The notes beneath the pieces were generated by a model. The model saw only the letters and a list, made by a program, of their open reading frames with translations, was not told the DNA's origin and did no database searches. The translations under genes were made by a program, and so were the position numbers. 64,000 bases of DNA from JASHPR01 sp963749145 (lineage in GTDB: Bacteria > Actinomycetota > Actinomycetes > Streptosporangiales > Streptosporangiaceae), in assembly GCA_963749145.1 (NCBI GenBank), contig CAVVLN010000004.1, forward strand, positions 1,178,001-1,242,000. Reading direction: 5' to 3'. Shown here in pieces: positions 1 to 9,072 of the stretch; within the stretch, counting starts at the first letter, position 1; the number at the start of each line of letters is the position of its first letter.

Positions 1-2
1 AC

Positions 3-1220
3 GCGATCGCGTTCAGCGAGGACGGTGGCTCGATGCTGGCGGTCAGCTCGGTCGGCGCCAACACCGGCCGGCTGGTCCGGATCGACCTGGTGACCGGCGC
101 CGAGCAGGTGCTGGCGTCCGACCCGGAGGCCGACGTGAGCGACGTCCGGATCCACCCGGACACGCGGGAGCCGCAGATCGTGACGCTGCTCAAGGACCGG
201 TCGGAGTACCTCATCCTGGATCCGTCGGTCGCGGATGACCTGGCCGCGATCCGCGCGCTGCACCCGGGAGACCCGACGCTCGTCGGCGCCGACGACGCGG
301 ACGGGACCTGGCTGATCGGGTTCACCAACGACTCCGGCGCGGTGCCGTTCTTCGCCTACGACCGGGCGACCCGCACCGGCCGGTTGCTGTTTGAGCACCA
401 GCCGGCGCTGTCGCGCTACGAGCTCGCCCCGATGGAGCCGTTCTCGTTCACCGCCCGCGACGGCCTCACCGTGCACGGCTACGCCACGTTCCCGCCCGGC
501 GCCGACCGCTCCGGCCTGCCGACCGTGCTCAACGTGCACGGCGGCCCGTGGGCCAGGGACAGCTGGGGCTACGATCCTGAGGCGCAGTGGCTGGCCAACC
601 GCGGTTACCTGTGCGTGCAGGTCAACTACCGCGGCTCGACCGGCTACGGCAAGGCCTTCGTCAACGCGGGCGACCGCGAGTGGGGCGGCCGGATGCAGGA
701 CGACCTGACCGACGCCGTCGCGTTCGTCACCGGGCAGGGCTGGGCCGACCCGGCCCGCGTGGCCATCTACGGCGGCTCCTACGGCGGCTACGCGGCGCTG
801 GCCGGCGCGACGTTCACCCCGGACCTGTACCGCTGCGCGGTCGACATCGTCGGCCCGTCCAACCTGAAGACCCTGATCGAGACGATCCCGCCGTACTGGG
901 CCCCGATGATCGCCCAGTTCCACCGGCGGGTCGGCGACCCGGCCACCGACGCCGACTTCCTCTGGTCCCGGTCCCCGCTGTCCCGGGTGAGCGACATCAG
1001 GATCCCGCTGCTGATCGCCCAGGGCGCGAACGACCCCCGGGTCAAGCAGGCCGAGTCGGAGCAGATCGTGGCCGCGCTGACCCAAGCCGGCATCGACCAC
1101 GAGTACCTGCTGTTCCCGGACGAGGGGCACGGGTTCGCCAAGCCGGAGAACCGGCTGACGTTCTACGCCGCGGCCGAGCGCTTCCTGGCCCGTCACCTCG
1201 GCGGCCGGGCCGAGGACTAG
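3..1220 (+). CDS. S9 family peptidase (prolyl oligopeptidase-like), 5' partial
   Basis: Serine hydrolase of the S9 family (acylaminoacyl-peptidase/DPP-like), which cleaves small peptides, probably in the cytoplasm. The frame is open to the left edge of the window, so the ATG at 33 is internal and the true start lies outside. The visible part begins in the beta-propeller and continues into the alpha/beta-hydrolase domain. Numbered from the ATG at 33, the nucleophile is Ser249 in GGSYGG, the acid Asp334 in GANDPRV and the base His366 in DEGHGF, so the triad is complete. It is convergent with the exporter gene 56 bp downstream. Confidence 0.93.
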   Translation, partial: AIAFSEDGGSMLAVSSVGANTGRLVRIDLVTGAEQVLASDPEADVSDVRIHPDTREPQIVTLLKDRSEYLILDPSVADDLAAIRALHPGDPTLVGADDADGTWLIGFTNDSGAVPFFAYDRATRTGRLLFEHQPALSRYELAPMEPFSFTARDGLTVHGYATFPPGADRSGLPTVLNVHGGPWARDSWGYDPEAQWLANRGYLCVQVNYRGSTGYGKAFVNAGDREWGGRMQDDLTDAVAFVTGQGWADPARVAIYGGSYGGYAALAGATFTPDLYRCAVDIVGPSNLKTLIETIPPYWAPMIAQFHRRVGDPATDADFLWSRSPLSRVSDIRIPLLIAQGANDPRVKQAESEQIVAALTQAGIDHEYLLFPDEGHGFAKPENRLTFYAAAERFLARHLGGRAED

Positions 1221-1276
1221 CGTGGCAGTCTCGGCCCGGCCGCGACGGAGCGTGAAGGACGGCAGCCTTAGCGGGT

Positions 1277-2872
1277 TCAGGCCGCCATCGGATCGATGCC
1301 GGCGAGGTCGTCGCGGGTCACCCGCACCATGACGACCGCCACGATGAGGGCCAGCACCATGATCCCGGCCGACACGACGAAGCCGCGGGAGAACCCGGTG
1401 GCCAGCGCGTGGTCGTAGATCCCGGTCTGCGCCGCTTTGGCCTGCGCCGCGGTCAGGTGCAGCGGGTGACCCGCCCGGGCGGCGGCGAGGGCGGCGGCCT
1501 TGGCGGCGGCCGCCGCGTTACGGGCCGTGTCGGCGACCACGGTCCAGGCCACGGTGCCCAGGATCGCGAGCCCGATCGCGCCGCCGACCTGCTGGCCGAC
1601 GTTGGGCAGGCTGGAGGCCAGCCCCGCGTCCTTGTCCTCCACCTTGGACAGGGCGACCAGGGTGGCCGGCATGAACAGCAGGCCGAAGCCGGCCCCGGCG
1701 ACCAGCATGGGGCCGAGCAGCCCGCCGGCGTACGTGCTGTGCTCGGTGATCCGCGACAGCCAGAACACCCCGCCCACCGCGATCACCGACGCGACGATCA
1801 GCAGCGGCCGGGCCCCGATGCGCGGGACCAGCTGGGCGGACAGTCCCGCCATGGCCATGATGATCGCGACCATGGGCAGGTAGGCGACGCCGGTCTTCAG
1901 CGCGCTGTAGCCCCACACGTTCTGCACGAACAGGGTCAAGAAGAAGAACATGCCGAACATGGCCGTGCCGATGCACAGCATGATCAGGTTGGCGGCGGAC
2001 CGGTCCCGGTTGCGGAAGATCCGCAGCGGCATCAGCGCGTACCGGCTGCGCGCCTCGATGATCACGAACGCGGCGAGCAGGACCACGGCCGCCGACAGCG
2101 AGGCCAGCACCTTGGGGTCGCCCCAGTGCGAGACGCCGTCGGGGGTGGTGGCCGCGCTGGACAGGCCGTAGACCAGCGCCACCAGGCCGAGCGTGCTGGT
2201 GATCGCGCCGGGCAGGTCGAACCGGCCCGGGCGGCGCGCCGACTCGGCGAGCGCCCGCGGGGCCAGCAGCGCGACCACGATCCCGATCGGGACGTTGACG
2301 AAAAACACCCAGCGCCAGGACACGAACGTGGTCAGCACGCCGCCGGCCAGCAGGCCGACCGCGGCCCCGCCGATGCTCATCGCCGCGTACACGCCCATGG
2401 CCCGGTTGCGCGGCGGGCCCTCGGGGAAGTTGGTGGTGACCAGCGACAGGGCGGTCGGCGCGACGATCGCGCCGCCGACGCCCTGCAACGCCCGGGCGGC
2501 CAGCAGCCAGGCCTGGGTGGTGGCGAACCCGCCGAGCAGCGAGGCCACCGAGAACAGGATGATCCCGGCGATGAACACCCGCCGCCGGCCCAGGATGTCG
2601 CCGGCCCGGCCGCCGAGCAGCAGCAGCCCGCCGAACGTCAGCGCGTAAGCGTTCACGACCCATTCCAGGCCGTTTCCGGTGAACCCGAGCGCGGTCTGGA
2701 CGTGCGGCAGGGCGACGTTCACGATCGTCGCGTCGAGCACCACCATGAGCTGCGCGGTGGCGATGACCACGAGGGCCAGGCCGAGGCGGCGGCGCCCGTC
2801 CGGCTGTCCGGTGGCGCCATCGCGCACGCCGGCGGCTCGCAGGCGCCCGGCCTCGGGCTGTGCGGTGGACAT
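1277..2872 (-). CDS. MFS drug exporter, DHA2 (EmrB/QacA) family
   Basis: Proton-coupled multidrug exporter of the 14-helix DHA2 family, 531 residues, in the cytoplasmic membrane. The DHA2 signature LDATIVNVALP lies at residues 46-56 and motif A (GGRAGDILGRRR) at about 87-98. The chosen ATG has AAGGAGA about 6 bases upstream; the frame continues further upstream but that part is Arg-rich and has no such ribosome site. It lies 165 bp downstream of a MarR gene on the same strand, so drug-responsive control by that repressor is likely. The substrate cannot be read from the sequence. Confidence 0.92.
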   Translation of the reverse strand: MSTAQPEAGRLRAAGVRDGATGQPDGRRRLGLALVVIATAQLMVVLDATIVNVALPHVQTALGFTGNGLEWVVNAYALTFGGLLLLGGRAGDILGRRRVFIAGIILFSVASLLGGFATTQAWLLAARALQGVGGAIVAPTALSLVTTNFPEGPPRNRAMGVYAAMSIGGAAVGLLAGGVLTTFVSWRWVFFVNVPIGIVVALLAPRALAESARRPGRFDLPGAITSTLGLVALVYGLSSAATTPDGVSHWGDPKVLASLSAAVVLLAAFVIIEARSRYALMPLRIFRNRDRSAANLIMLCIGTAMFGMFFFLTLFVQNVWGYSALKTGVAYLPMVAIIMAMAGLSAQLVPRIGARPLLIVASVIAVGGVFWLSRITEHSTYAGGLLGPMLVAGAGFGLLFMPATLVALSKVEDKDAGLASSLPNVGQQVGGAIGLAILGTVAWTVVADTARNAAAAAKAAALAAARAGHPLHLTAAQAKAAQTGIYDHALATGFSRGFVVSAGIMVLALIVAVVMVRVTRDDLAGIDPMAA

Positions 2873-3037
2873 GGCAGTCTCCTTGGTTGCTGAAGAGCGT
2901 GGAAGTCTGGCGTCACGGCGGCGTGGCCGGGACGTTCGGAGTTCTTTGGTGATGTGACGTGGCGGCAGCGGCAAGCTCATCGCTGCCCGGCTGACCGCCG
3001 TCCGCGGTGGCGGGGCGGCGGCCCGCCCGGGTCTGGT

Positions 3038-3556
3038 TCAGCGGGCGGGCTGCGTGGTGATCAGTGGCTCGCTCACCTCCCCCGCGCGCTGTCCCCCGGT
3101 TGTCCGCGGGGTGGTGCCGTCATCCGCGTCGCTCTCCGCGCGGATCATCTTGCGTACGAGGGCCAGCAGGCAGGCCCGCTCCTCGTCATCGAGGCAGCGC
3201 CAGGGCATGCGGGCCATGAACTCGTTCTGCACCTGCTCGCGCAGAAGCTGGCCCGCCGAGGTCAGCACCAGGTTCTTGATCCGGCGGTCGATCGTGCTGG
3301 CCTCCCGCCGGGCGAGACCGCGCTTTTCCAGCAGGTCGGCGATGGCGGTCACGAACGAGGGATCGCAGTGCATCAGCTTGCCGAGGTCCCGCATCGCCAT
3401 CGGCGAGCCGAGCGCCTGGAGGGCCTTCACGCAGAAGCCCGGGACGCCGAACCGCTGCCCGAGCTGATCGACCTTCGCGATCACCTTCTCGACCAGCTCG
3501 CCCATGGCCTCGAAGATCTCCGAGTCGAGCTGATCCGTACCGGATGGCGTTCCCAT
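3038..3556 (-). CDS. MarR family transcriptional regulator
   Basis: Dimeric winged-helix repressor of 172 residues. The helix-turn-helix covers about residues 55-79 and the wing, with Asp90-Arg91-Arg92, about 80-98; the flanking helices form the dimer interface. The ATG at 3556 follows a strong GGAGGAGGTGA ribosome site; a longer frame upstream is repeat-derived Arg/Gly/Pro sequence and was not used. The gene precedes the DHA2 exporter on the same strand, and a dyad matching this family's usual operator style lies about 140-160 bp upstream of the start. This suggests autoregulation and control of the exporter. Confidence 0.9.
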   Translation of the reverse strand: MGTPSGTDQLDSEIFEAMGELVEKVIAKVDQLGQRFGVPGFCVKALQALGSPMAMRDLGKLMHCDPSFVTAIADLLEKRGLARREASTIDRRIKNLVLTSAGQLLREQVQNEFMARMPWRCLDDEERACLLALVRKMIRAESDADDGTTPRTTGGQRAGEVSEPLITTQPAR

Positions 3557-3695
3557 GTCACCTCCTCCGCGCCGGCGGCAGGCGCCGGGCCGGGAGCCCG
3601 GGCCGGCGGCAGGCACCGGCCGAAGCCCGAACCCGCGGCAGGCACCGGGCCGAAGCCCGAGCCGCTCAGCAGCCACCGGGCCGAAGCCCCAGCTG

Positions 3696-3716
3696 CTCAA
3701 TAGTTGAGTAGCTCAA
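3696..3716. promoter_or_regulatory. Candidate MarR operator: three alternating half-sites
   Basis: The sequence reads CTCAA-TAG-TTGAG-TAG-CTCAA, three alternating half-sites forming two overlapping dyads. The right-hand one (3704-3716, TTGAG-TAG-CTCAA) has perfect arms. It sits in an A+T-rich patch (about 3699-3770) inside otherwise very G+C-rich DNA, upstream of the marR start, which marks it as the likely promoter/operator region. Assignment to the adjacent regulator is inferred from position and symmetry. Confidence 0.65.
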
Positions 3717-3802
3717 ACTTAGACCGGCTCGGCTGATTAAGTCAATCTTTTATCAACTCAAGGATTGTGGTGCTCGCCACACTGGCTGCCAGCCAGGTGA
3801 CG

Positions 3803-3868
3803 GCACGGCCGGGGCCGGGGTGCGGCCGGCCGGGGCCGGGGTGCGGCCGGCCGGGGCCGGGGTGCGGC
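3803..3868. repeat. 21-bp tandem repeat, about 3 copies
   Basis: A G+C-only unit containing GGCCGGGGCCGGGGTGC repeats at a 21-bp period in the 343-bp gap between marR and nnr. Apart from this repeat and the A+T-rich operator region, the gap holds nothing I recognise. Confidence 0.8.
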
Positions 3869-3899
3869 TGGGGTGCGGCGGGGTCAGGCGCGACCGCGC

Positions 3900-5417
3900 T
3901 CAGTCGCCGGCGAGTGCCCTGATCGCGGCGGGCAGGGCCGTGATGATGTCGGTGGAGCCGATCGGCGCCCCGTCGGCGGCCAGCCGGGCGGCCAGGCCGT
4001 GCAGGTACGCGGCCGCGGCGGCCGCGCGCAGCGGGTCGAGGCCCTGGGCGAGCAGCGAGCCGGCCAGGCCGGACAGCACGTCGCCCGAGCCCGCGGTGGC
4101 CAGCCAGCTGGTCCCGGTGGGATTAACCAGCACCACCTGGTCCGGGTCGGGCGGGGCGATCACCGTGGTCGAGCCCTTGAGCAGCACGGTGCAGCCCAGC
4201 TCGGCCGCGGCGCGGGTGGCGAACCGGAGGCGGTGAGCCTCCACGTCCGGCCGCTCGGCGCCCAGCAGCCGCGCTAGCTCGCCCGCGTGCGGGGTGAGCA
4301 GGGTGGGCGCGGATCGCTCCAGCAGCCCGCGGTGCGCGGCCAGCATCGTGATCCCGTCCGCGTCCACCAGCACCGGAAGATCGGTCGCGAGCACCGCCGC
4401 GAGCAGGCCGACGGCGTCGTCGTCGGTGCCCATGCCCGGCCCGGCCACCCAGGCCTGGACCTGCCCCGCGCCGGCGATGACCTCACCGCCCGGCCGGCCG
4501 TCGCCGGTGGCGGTGATCACCGCCTCGGGCCAGTACTGGCGGACCACGGCGACCGCGGCCGGGGCGGACACCAGCCGGACCATCCCCGCCCCGCCGCGGA
4601 TCGCCCCGCCGACGGCCAGCGGCGCGGCTCCGGTGAACCGGTCGCTGCCGGCCACCACCCCGAGCACGCCGCGCCGGTACTTGTCCGATTCGGCGGACGG
4701 GCGCGGCAGCCAGGCCGCGATGTCGGCGGACTGGGGCGCCGCGACGTCGGGAACGCCCAGATAGGGGCCGAGGCCGATGTCGACACGCTCGACCACCCCG
4801 GCGCAGGAGGCTCCGGGATCGATCAGCAGCCCAGGCTTCAGTGTCCCGAGCGTGATGGTCACATCGGCCTGGACCGCGGCGCCGGCTACCTCGCCGGTGT
4901 CGGCCTCGATCCCGCTCGGCAGGTCCACGGCGACGACCAGCGCGCCGGAGCGCCCGGCCGCCGCGGCCAGCGAGGCGGCCGGCTCCCGCAGCCCGCCCCG
5001 GCCGCCGATGCCGAGCAGACCGTCGATGATCAGGTCGGCATCCGCGATCGCCTGGACCGCAGCCTGCCCGGCGTCCTGGTCGGGACCGTCCGCGCTCGCC
5101 TCGATCAGCCGGCCGCCGCTCTCGCGCAGCGCGGCCAGCCCGCCCTGGTGCGCGCGGGATGCGGCGGCGATGGCGGTGACGACGGCGCCGCGGGCGGCCA
5201 GCCGGGCCCCGGCGTACAGCGCGTCCCCGCCGTTGTCCCCGCTGCCGACCAGCACCACCACCCGGGCGCCGTAGACCCCGCCGGCCAGCCGGAGCAGCCG
5301 GGCGCAGGCCGAGGCCAGCCCGGCCGCGGCCCGCTGCATCAGCGCGCCGTCCGGCAGCAGCGCCATCAGCGCGCCCTCGGCGGCCCGGACCCCCGCTACC
5401 GCGTGCGCGTCCCTCAT
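3900..5417 (-). CDS. nnr: Bifunctional NAD(P)H-hydrate epimerase / ADP-dependent dehydratase
   Basis: Repairs damaged NAD(P)HX. The N-terminal YjeF_N domain (about 1-210) epimerises the hydrate and the C-terminal ribokinase-like domain (about 225-505) dehydrates it using ADP. The protein is 505 residues, usual for the fused form. The epimerase loop GSGDNGGDAL is at 58-67 and the dehydratase motif GSGD at 443-446 (catalytic Asp446). I chose the ATG at 5417, giving MRDAHAVAGVRAAE, because the family starts with a similar sequence; the upstream extension is low complexity. It is a housekeeping enzyme with no clear link to its neighbours. Confidence 0.95.
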   Translation of the reverse strand: MRDAHAVAGVRAAEGALMALLPDGALMQRAAAGLASACARLLRLAGGVYGARVVVLVGSGDNGGDALYAGARLAARGAVVTAIAAASRAHQGGLAALRESGGRLIEASADGPDQDAGQAAVQAIADADLIIDGLLGIGGRGGLREPAASLAAAAGRSGALVVAVDLPSGIEADTGEVAGAAVQADVTITLGTLKPGLLIDPGASCAGVVERVDIGLGPYLGVPDVAAPQSADIAAWLPRPSAESDKYRRGVLGVVAGSDRFTGAAPLAVGGAIRGGAGMVRLVSAPAAVAVVRQYWPEAVITATGDGRPGGEVIAGAGQVQAWVAGPGMGTDDDAVGLLAAVLATDLPVLVDADGITMLAAHRGLLERSAPTLLTPHAGELARLLGAERPDVEAHRLRFATRAAAELGCTVLLKGSTTVIAPPDPDQVVLVNPTGTSWLATAGSGDVLSGLAGSLLAQGLDPLRAAAAAAYLHGLAARLAADGAPIGSTDIITALPAAIRALAGD

Positions 5418-5660
5418 GCCGGTCCGCCCCGTTCGCCCAGAGCGAACGCGGACCGGGCATTCCTGGCCAGCCGCCGCGCTCCGGCGCGCCGGGTTCGCCG
5501 GGTGTGCTGCCTGCGCTGGATCATGACCCAAGCCTGCCACGCTCGCCCTGAACGGTCGCCGCCGCCCGCGTCCGGAAATGTGTCCGCAGATGGTCGTGAT
5601 GGCAGCCACCTACGGACAACGTCCGGGTCAGTCCGGCCGAACCGGCCAGACCGGGCGGGG

Positions 5661-6488
5661 TCAGCCCGCGCTCGCGCCCTGGCCGGCCGCCACGGCCAGC
5701 GCCTGGTGCCCGGCCGCAGCGCCCAGGTCGGCGACCTGAAGGGGCCGGATGGGCCGTACCGTGCTGGTCACCGGCACCGGGGCCACGCGCGATACGGGAC
5801 CACCCGCCGTCCGGGCCGCGGCCACGGCGGCCTGCGCGCTCTCCTCGCCGGACCACAGATCGGGCAGGCGGTGGCGCACGGCGAACGACGCGGCTTCCAG
5901 CCGCGAGTGCACGCCGAGCTTGGTGAGCACGGCCTGCAGGTGAGTGCGTACCGTGGTGCGCGAGACGCCGAGCCGGCCCACCATCGCGGCGGTGTCCAGC
6001 CCCTCCACCAGCATCAGCAGGCACTCGCGCTCACGGCTGGTCAGGTGGGCCGCGAGCCGGAGCGCCTGGTTCGGCTCGGCCGAGCGCCGCGCCGGCGGAG
6101 CCGTCTCGGGCACGTCGACGACGATCTCGCCGCGCAGCACGCGCTCGAGCGCGGCGACGAGCGCACCGATCCCGCGCGACTGGTGCAGGTAGCCGGATGC
6201 CCCCGCCTCCAGCGCCCGGCCGACCGCCTCGCTGCTCGGGTTGGCGCTGAGCACGACGACGCTGGTGCCCTCGCTGGCGGCGAGCACGCGGCCGATGGTC
6301 TGGCCGTCGTCGTCCAGCGCGGCGTTCCTGTCGATCAGGCACACGTCCGGCTGCTCGCGCCCCACCAGCGCGACCATCTCGGCCGGGCTGCGGGCGACCC
6401 CGCCGACCCCGTACCCGCTCTGGCCGAGCACGGTGGACAGCGCGTCGAGGAACACCACATGATCGTCGCCGAGCACTAGCCTCGCCAC
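5661..6488 (-). CDS. LuxR-family response regulator (NarL-like)
   Basis: Receiver domain (about 1-120) followed by a LuxR-type helix-turn-helix (about 149-205), 275 residues. The acidic pair Asp8-Asp9 and the phospho-acceptor Asp53 (CLIDRN) are present, but the usual lysine of the receiver is replaced in GYLHQS. Phosphorylation switching may therefore be altered. No histidine kinase is nearby. A second regulator of the same architecture lies 1.7 kb away, next to the polysaccharide genes. The target genes cannot be told from the sequence. Confidence 0.88.
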   Translation of the reverse strand: MARLVLGDDHVVFLDALSTVLGQSGYGVGGVARSPAEMVALVGREQPDVCLIDRNAALDDDGQTIGRVLAASEGTSVVVLSANPSSEAVGRALEAGASGYLHQSRGIGALVAALERVLRGEIVVDVPETAPPARRSAEPNQALRLAAHLTSRERECLLMLVEGLDTAAMVGRLGVSRTTVRTHLQAVLTKLGVHSRLEAASFAVRHRLPDLWSGEESAQAAVAAARTAGGPVSRVAPVPVTSTVRPIRPLQVADLGAAAGHQALAVAAGQGASAG

Positions 6489-6877
6489 GCGTCACCCGCC
6501 CATCTCGGCGAGTGCCGGTACGGCCGCCATAGCGCCCGGGCGAGGCTGAGCCATTCCGCGCGCTGGATCGCGCGGAAGGCGTCCCGCCGCGGGCATGCTG
6601 CGGCCAGATTCATCCTGGCAACCGCACCACCGGTCGAACACGGCCCTCACTCTCACTTCCCCCCACCCCCGCTGGCCCGGGCCAACTCCCCTGCCGCGCC
6701 CGGATTCTCAGGTCGATTTCGTTCAGTACTCCGGCCGTCCCAGTCCCGAGCATCGACAGCAACCCGAAGGAATGTCTTCGATCTGCGGGCATCTGGATGA
6801 ACCAGCCCATGTCGAGAAGACGCCTTCGAACCGGGCTACGTTTACAGGACGTCACGATATGAACAGAACGTGATCTA
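6489..6877. other. Intergenic region without a recognisable gene
   Basis: 389 bp between the end of the last GT4 gene and the start of the response regulator gene, both on the minus strand. It is less G+C-rich than its surroundings, especially 6690-6880. The short open frames in it have no recognisable family and no good ribosome site. It presumably holds the regulator's promoter and the end of the polysaccharide transcript, but I see no clear -10/-35 pair or terminator hairpin. Confidence 0.5.
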
Positions 6878-8158
6878 TCAGTCACCTTGAGTGTTCGGCA
6901 GCCGGGTGCGGCGGGTACCTACGAGGGCGAGTAAGTGTCCGGCCGGCGGGCGCGGCGGCCCGGACGCGGGCGAGTAGGCGGCCGTGAGCGCCGCCCGCAG
7001 GCCGGCCTCGCCGTGCTGGTCGCCCAGGCGGGCCCGGGCCGTGGCGGCCAGGCGCAGGCCCGCCTCCGGCGAGTCGAGCAGGTACCGGATGGCGGCGGCC
7101 ATCTGGCCGGGCTGACCCGGCGGGACCAGCATGCCGGTCTCGCCCGAGACCACGAGATCGGGTACGGCGTTGACGGCGGTCGCGACGACCGGGACACCGC
7201 AGATCATGGCCTCGACGATCACGGTGGGCAGTCCCTCGTAGCGGCTGGGCAGGGCGAACACGTCGAATGCGGGCAGCAGGTCCAGCACGTCCGTGCGCTC
7301 GCCGGCCAGGATGACGCGGGGGCCCGCCAGGGCCCGGGCCTGCCGGCCGATCCGCTCGGCCTCCTCGCCGCCGCCCACCCACACGCCGACTGCGTCCGGC
7401 AGGCCCAGGGCCTGCATCGCGGCGAGGAAGTCCTCGGGCGCCTTCTGGTAGGTCAGCCGGCCGACCACGCCGACCACGGGCGCGTCGGGCGGCAGCCCGA
7501 GCGCGAGGCGGGCCCGCTGGCGCGCCTCGGGGCGCCGGGCGCTCATGCTCGCCCGCACCCGGCCCGGCCCGTCGACCGCCACGCCGATAGTGCGGATCCG
7601 CTCCGGCGCGATCAGCCTCCTCCGGGCCGCCTCGGCGGCGACCGCGCCGCCCACGCACAGCGCCACGTCGGTGATCCGGCCCAGCCCGCGCTCGATCGAC
7701 ACATAGGCGCCACGCCGCGCCGGCGACTGGAACTGGTGGAACGGGAACCCGTGGAAGGTGTGCACGATCCTGGGCACCCCGGCGCGGCGCGCCGCCAGGC
7801 GGCCCACGGTCCCGGCCTTGGCGCAGTGGGTGTGCGCCACGTCAACGCGGCGCTGGCGGAGGATCGCCTCCAGGCGCCGCAGGGCCGCCAGGTCGCTGCG
7901 CGGCGCGATCACCTCGCGCAGCGAGGGCTCGACCAGGACCTCGATGCCGGAGGCCGCGGCCTCCTCGAGCAGCCGGCCGCCGCTGCCGGTCACGATCGTC
8001 GGCGTGACCAGGCCCGGGTCCAGGGCCTGGACCCCGCGCAGGGCGAGCACGCCCGCGCCCCCCTCGAGCCGGGTGATCACGGTGGCGACCCGCAGCGGCC
8101 GGGCCGCCCCGCCGTCGGCGAGGCTCCGCGGGCCGGGGCGGGTCCGGTACCCGATCAT
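6878..8158 (-). CDS. GT4 family glycosyltransferase
   Basis: GT-B fold transferase of 426 residues, probably adding a sugar to the exopolysaccharide repeat on the cytoplasmic side. The N-terminal acceptor half carries HTHCAKAG and TFHGFPFHQF; the C-terminal nucleotide-sugar half carries GRLTYQKAPEDF and PSRYEGLPTVIVEAM, with the glutamates of the EX7E motif. The ATG at 8158 overlaps the stop of the response regulator gene (ATGA), so the two are translationally coupled. It is the last gene of the locus. Donor and acceptor are unknown. Confidence 0.92.
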   Translation of the reverse strand: MIGYRTRPGPRSLADGGAARPLRVATVITRLEGGAGVLALRGVQALDPGLVTPTIVTGSGGRLLEEAAASGIEVLVEPSLREVIAPRSDLAALRRLEAILRQRRVDVAHTHCAKAGTVGRLAARRAGVPRIVHTFHGFPFHQFQSPARRGAYVSIERGLGRITDVALCVGGAVAAEAARRRLIAPERIRTIGVAVDGPGRVRASMSARRPEARQRARLALGLPPDAPVVGVVGRLTYQKAPEDFLAAMQALGLPDAVGVWVGGGEEAERIGRQARALAGPRVILAGERTDVLDLLPAFDVFALPSRYEGLPTVIVEAMICGVPVVATAVNAVPDLVVSGETGMLVPPGQPGQMAAAIRYLLDSPEAGLRLAATARARLGDQHGEAGLRAALTAAYSPASGPPRPPAGHLLALVGTRRTRLPNTQGD

Positions 8159-8883
8159 CGCCCGCCGGGGCCGGTCGGCCGGAACGGAACCGTCGTCGGC
8201 CGGCCGCCGGTGATCGGCGCGCGCTCGGGCGGCCGCAGCCCGGCGGCCCGCGCGACCCGCACGGCCTCTAGCCTGCTGTGCACGTCCAGCTTGCTGAAGA
8301 TGCTGCGGGTATGGGTGCGGACCGTGTCGGTCGAGATCAGCAGTTCCTCGGCGATCTGCCGGCCGCGCTTGCCCTCGGCCATGCTGGCCAGGACATCCCG
8401 CTCGCGCGGGCTCAGCACGTCGAGCGGGTCGGTGTCCTCCCGGGCCCGGCGCACGTCGTCGCGCAGCTCGCGCAGGATCTCGCCGAGCATCTCCGGCGGG
8501 AACCAGGCGTGCCCCTGGCACACGCCGCGCAGCACGGTCTCCAGGTCGTCCGCTCCCTGCTCCTTGGACACCCAGGCCGCCGCCCCGGCGCGGGCGGCGT
8601 CCACCGCGTGCGCGAGGTCATGGTCCCCGCTGACCACGACCACGTGGGCGTCCGGCCAGGCCGCCTTCAGCCGGGACAGCACCTCGCCGATCGCGAAGCC
8701 GAGCGGCTCGACCTCGATCAGGATGACGTCGGGCCGCAGCCAGCGCACCACCTCGGGAAGCTGCGGGTCATCGGTGCTGCAGCACCCGGCCACCCAGAGG
8801 TCGGGCACGGCGGACAGCCGCGAGGCCAGCGCTTCGGTGACCATGCGGTAGTCATCCACGAGAAGCAGCCGCCGTACGTCCAC
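8155..8883 (-). CDS. LuxR-family response regulator with Glu at the phospho-acceptor site
   Basis: Receiver domain (about 1-120) plus LuxR helix-turn-helix (about 163-222), 242 residues, GTG start. The acidic pocket (Asp10, Asp11) and the lysine in AWVSKE are kept, but the position normally occupied by the phosphorylated aspartate is Glu57 (DVILIEVEP). Glutamate often mimics phospho-aspartate, so the protein may be constitutively active or kinase-independent. Its stop overlaps the start of a GT4 gene, and it lies at the end of the exopolysaccharide locus, which suggests a local regulator. Confidence 0.88.
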   Translation of the reverse strand: MDVRRLLLVDDYRMVTEALASRLSAVPDLWVAGCCSTDDPQLPEVVRWLRPDVILIEVEPLGFAIGEVLSRLKAAWPDAHVVVVSGDHDLAHAVDAARAGAAAWVSKEQGADDLETVLRGVCQGHAWFPPEMLGEILRELRDDVRRAREDTDPLDVLSPRERDVLASMAEGKRGRQIAEELLISTDTVRTHTRSIFSKLDVHSRLEAVRVARAAGLRPPERAPITGGRPTTVPFRPTGPGGR

Positions 8884-8941
8884 CCGACCACTGTGCCGCT
8901 GCGGCGGGGCGTTGTCCTCATACAGATGAATGAGGATTCCT

Positions 8942-8970
8942 CGCCCTGATAAGGGGGAACGATCAGGGCG
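8942..8970. promoter_or_regulatory. Inverted repeat upstream of response regulator gene
   Basis: A perfect 9-bp inverted repeat, CGCCCTGAT / ATCAGGGCG, separated by 11 bp and ending about 59 bp upstream of the GTG start at 8883. Position and symmetry suit an operator. It could also form a transcript hairpin, though no T-tract follows. Confidence 0.45.
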
Positions 8971-9057
8971 CTCTGCCTCTGATTACCTGGCGTATCTAAT
9001 GAGCTACCTGATGAACACCAGCGGCGACAGCGGAGGTCCGCTATCACCCGGCTCTAT

Positions 9058-9072
9058 CTCACTGTCAGTGAG
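9058..9072. promoter_or_regulatory. 15-bp palindrome CTCACTG-T-CAGTGAG
   Basis: A perfect dyad with a single central base in the 258-bp gap between the membrane-anchored spherulin-4 gene and the response regulator gene. It is a second candidate regulator-binding site in that gap. No protein can be assigned. Confidence 0.4.

Noticed and set aside
1409..2893. A 494-codon open frame opposite the MFS gene
   Set aside because: It is a G+C-bias shadow: rich in Arg, Gly, His and Gln, no family features, and the opposite strand encodes a clear transporter.
4287..6479. A 730-codon open frame opposite nnr and a response regulator gene
   Set aside because: It spans two recognisable genes and their gap on the other strand and has low-complexity composition throughout.
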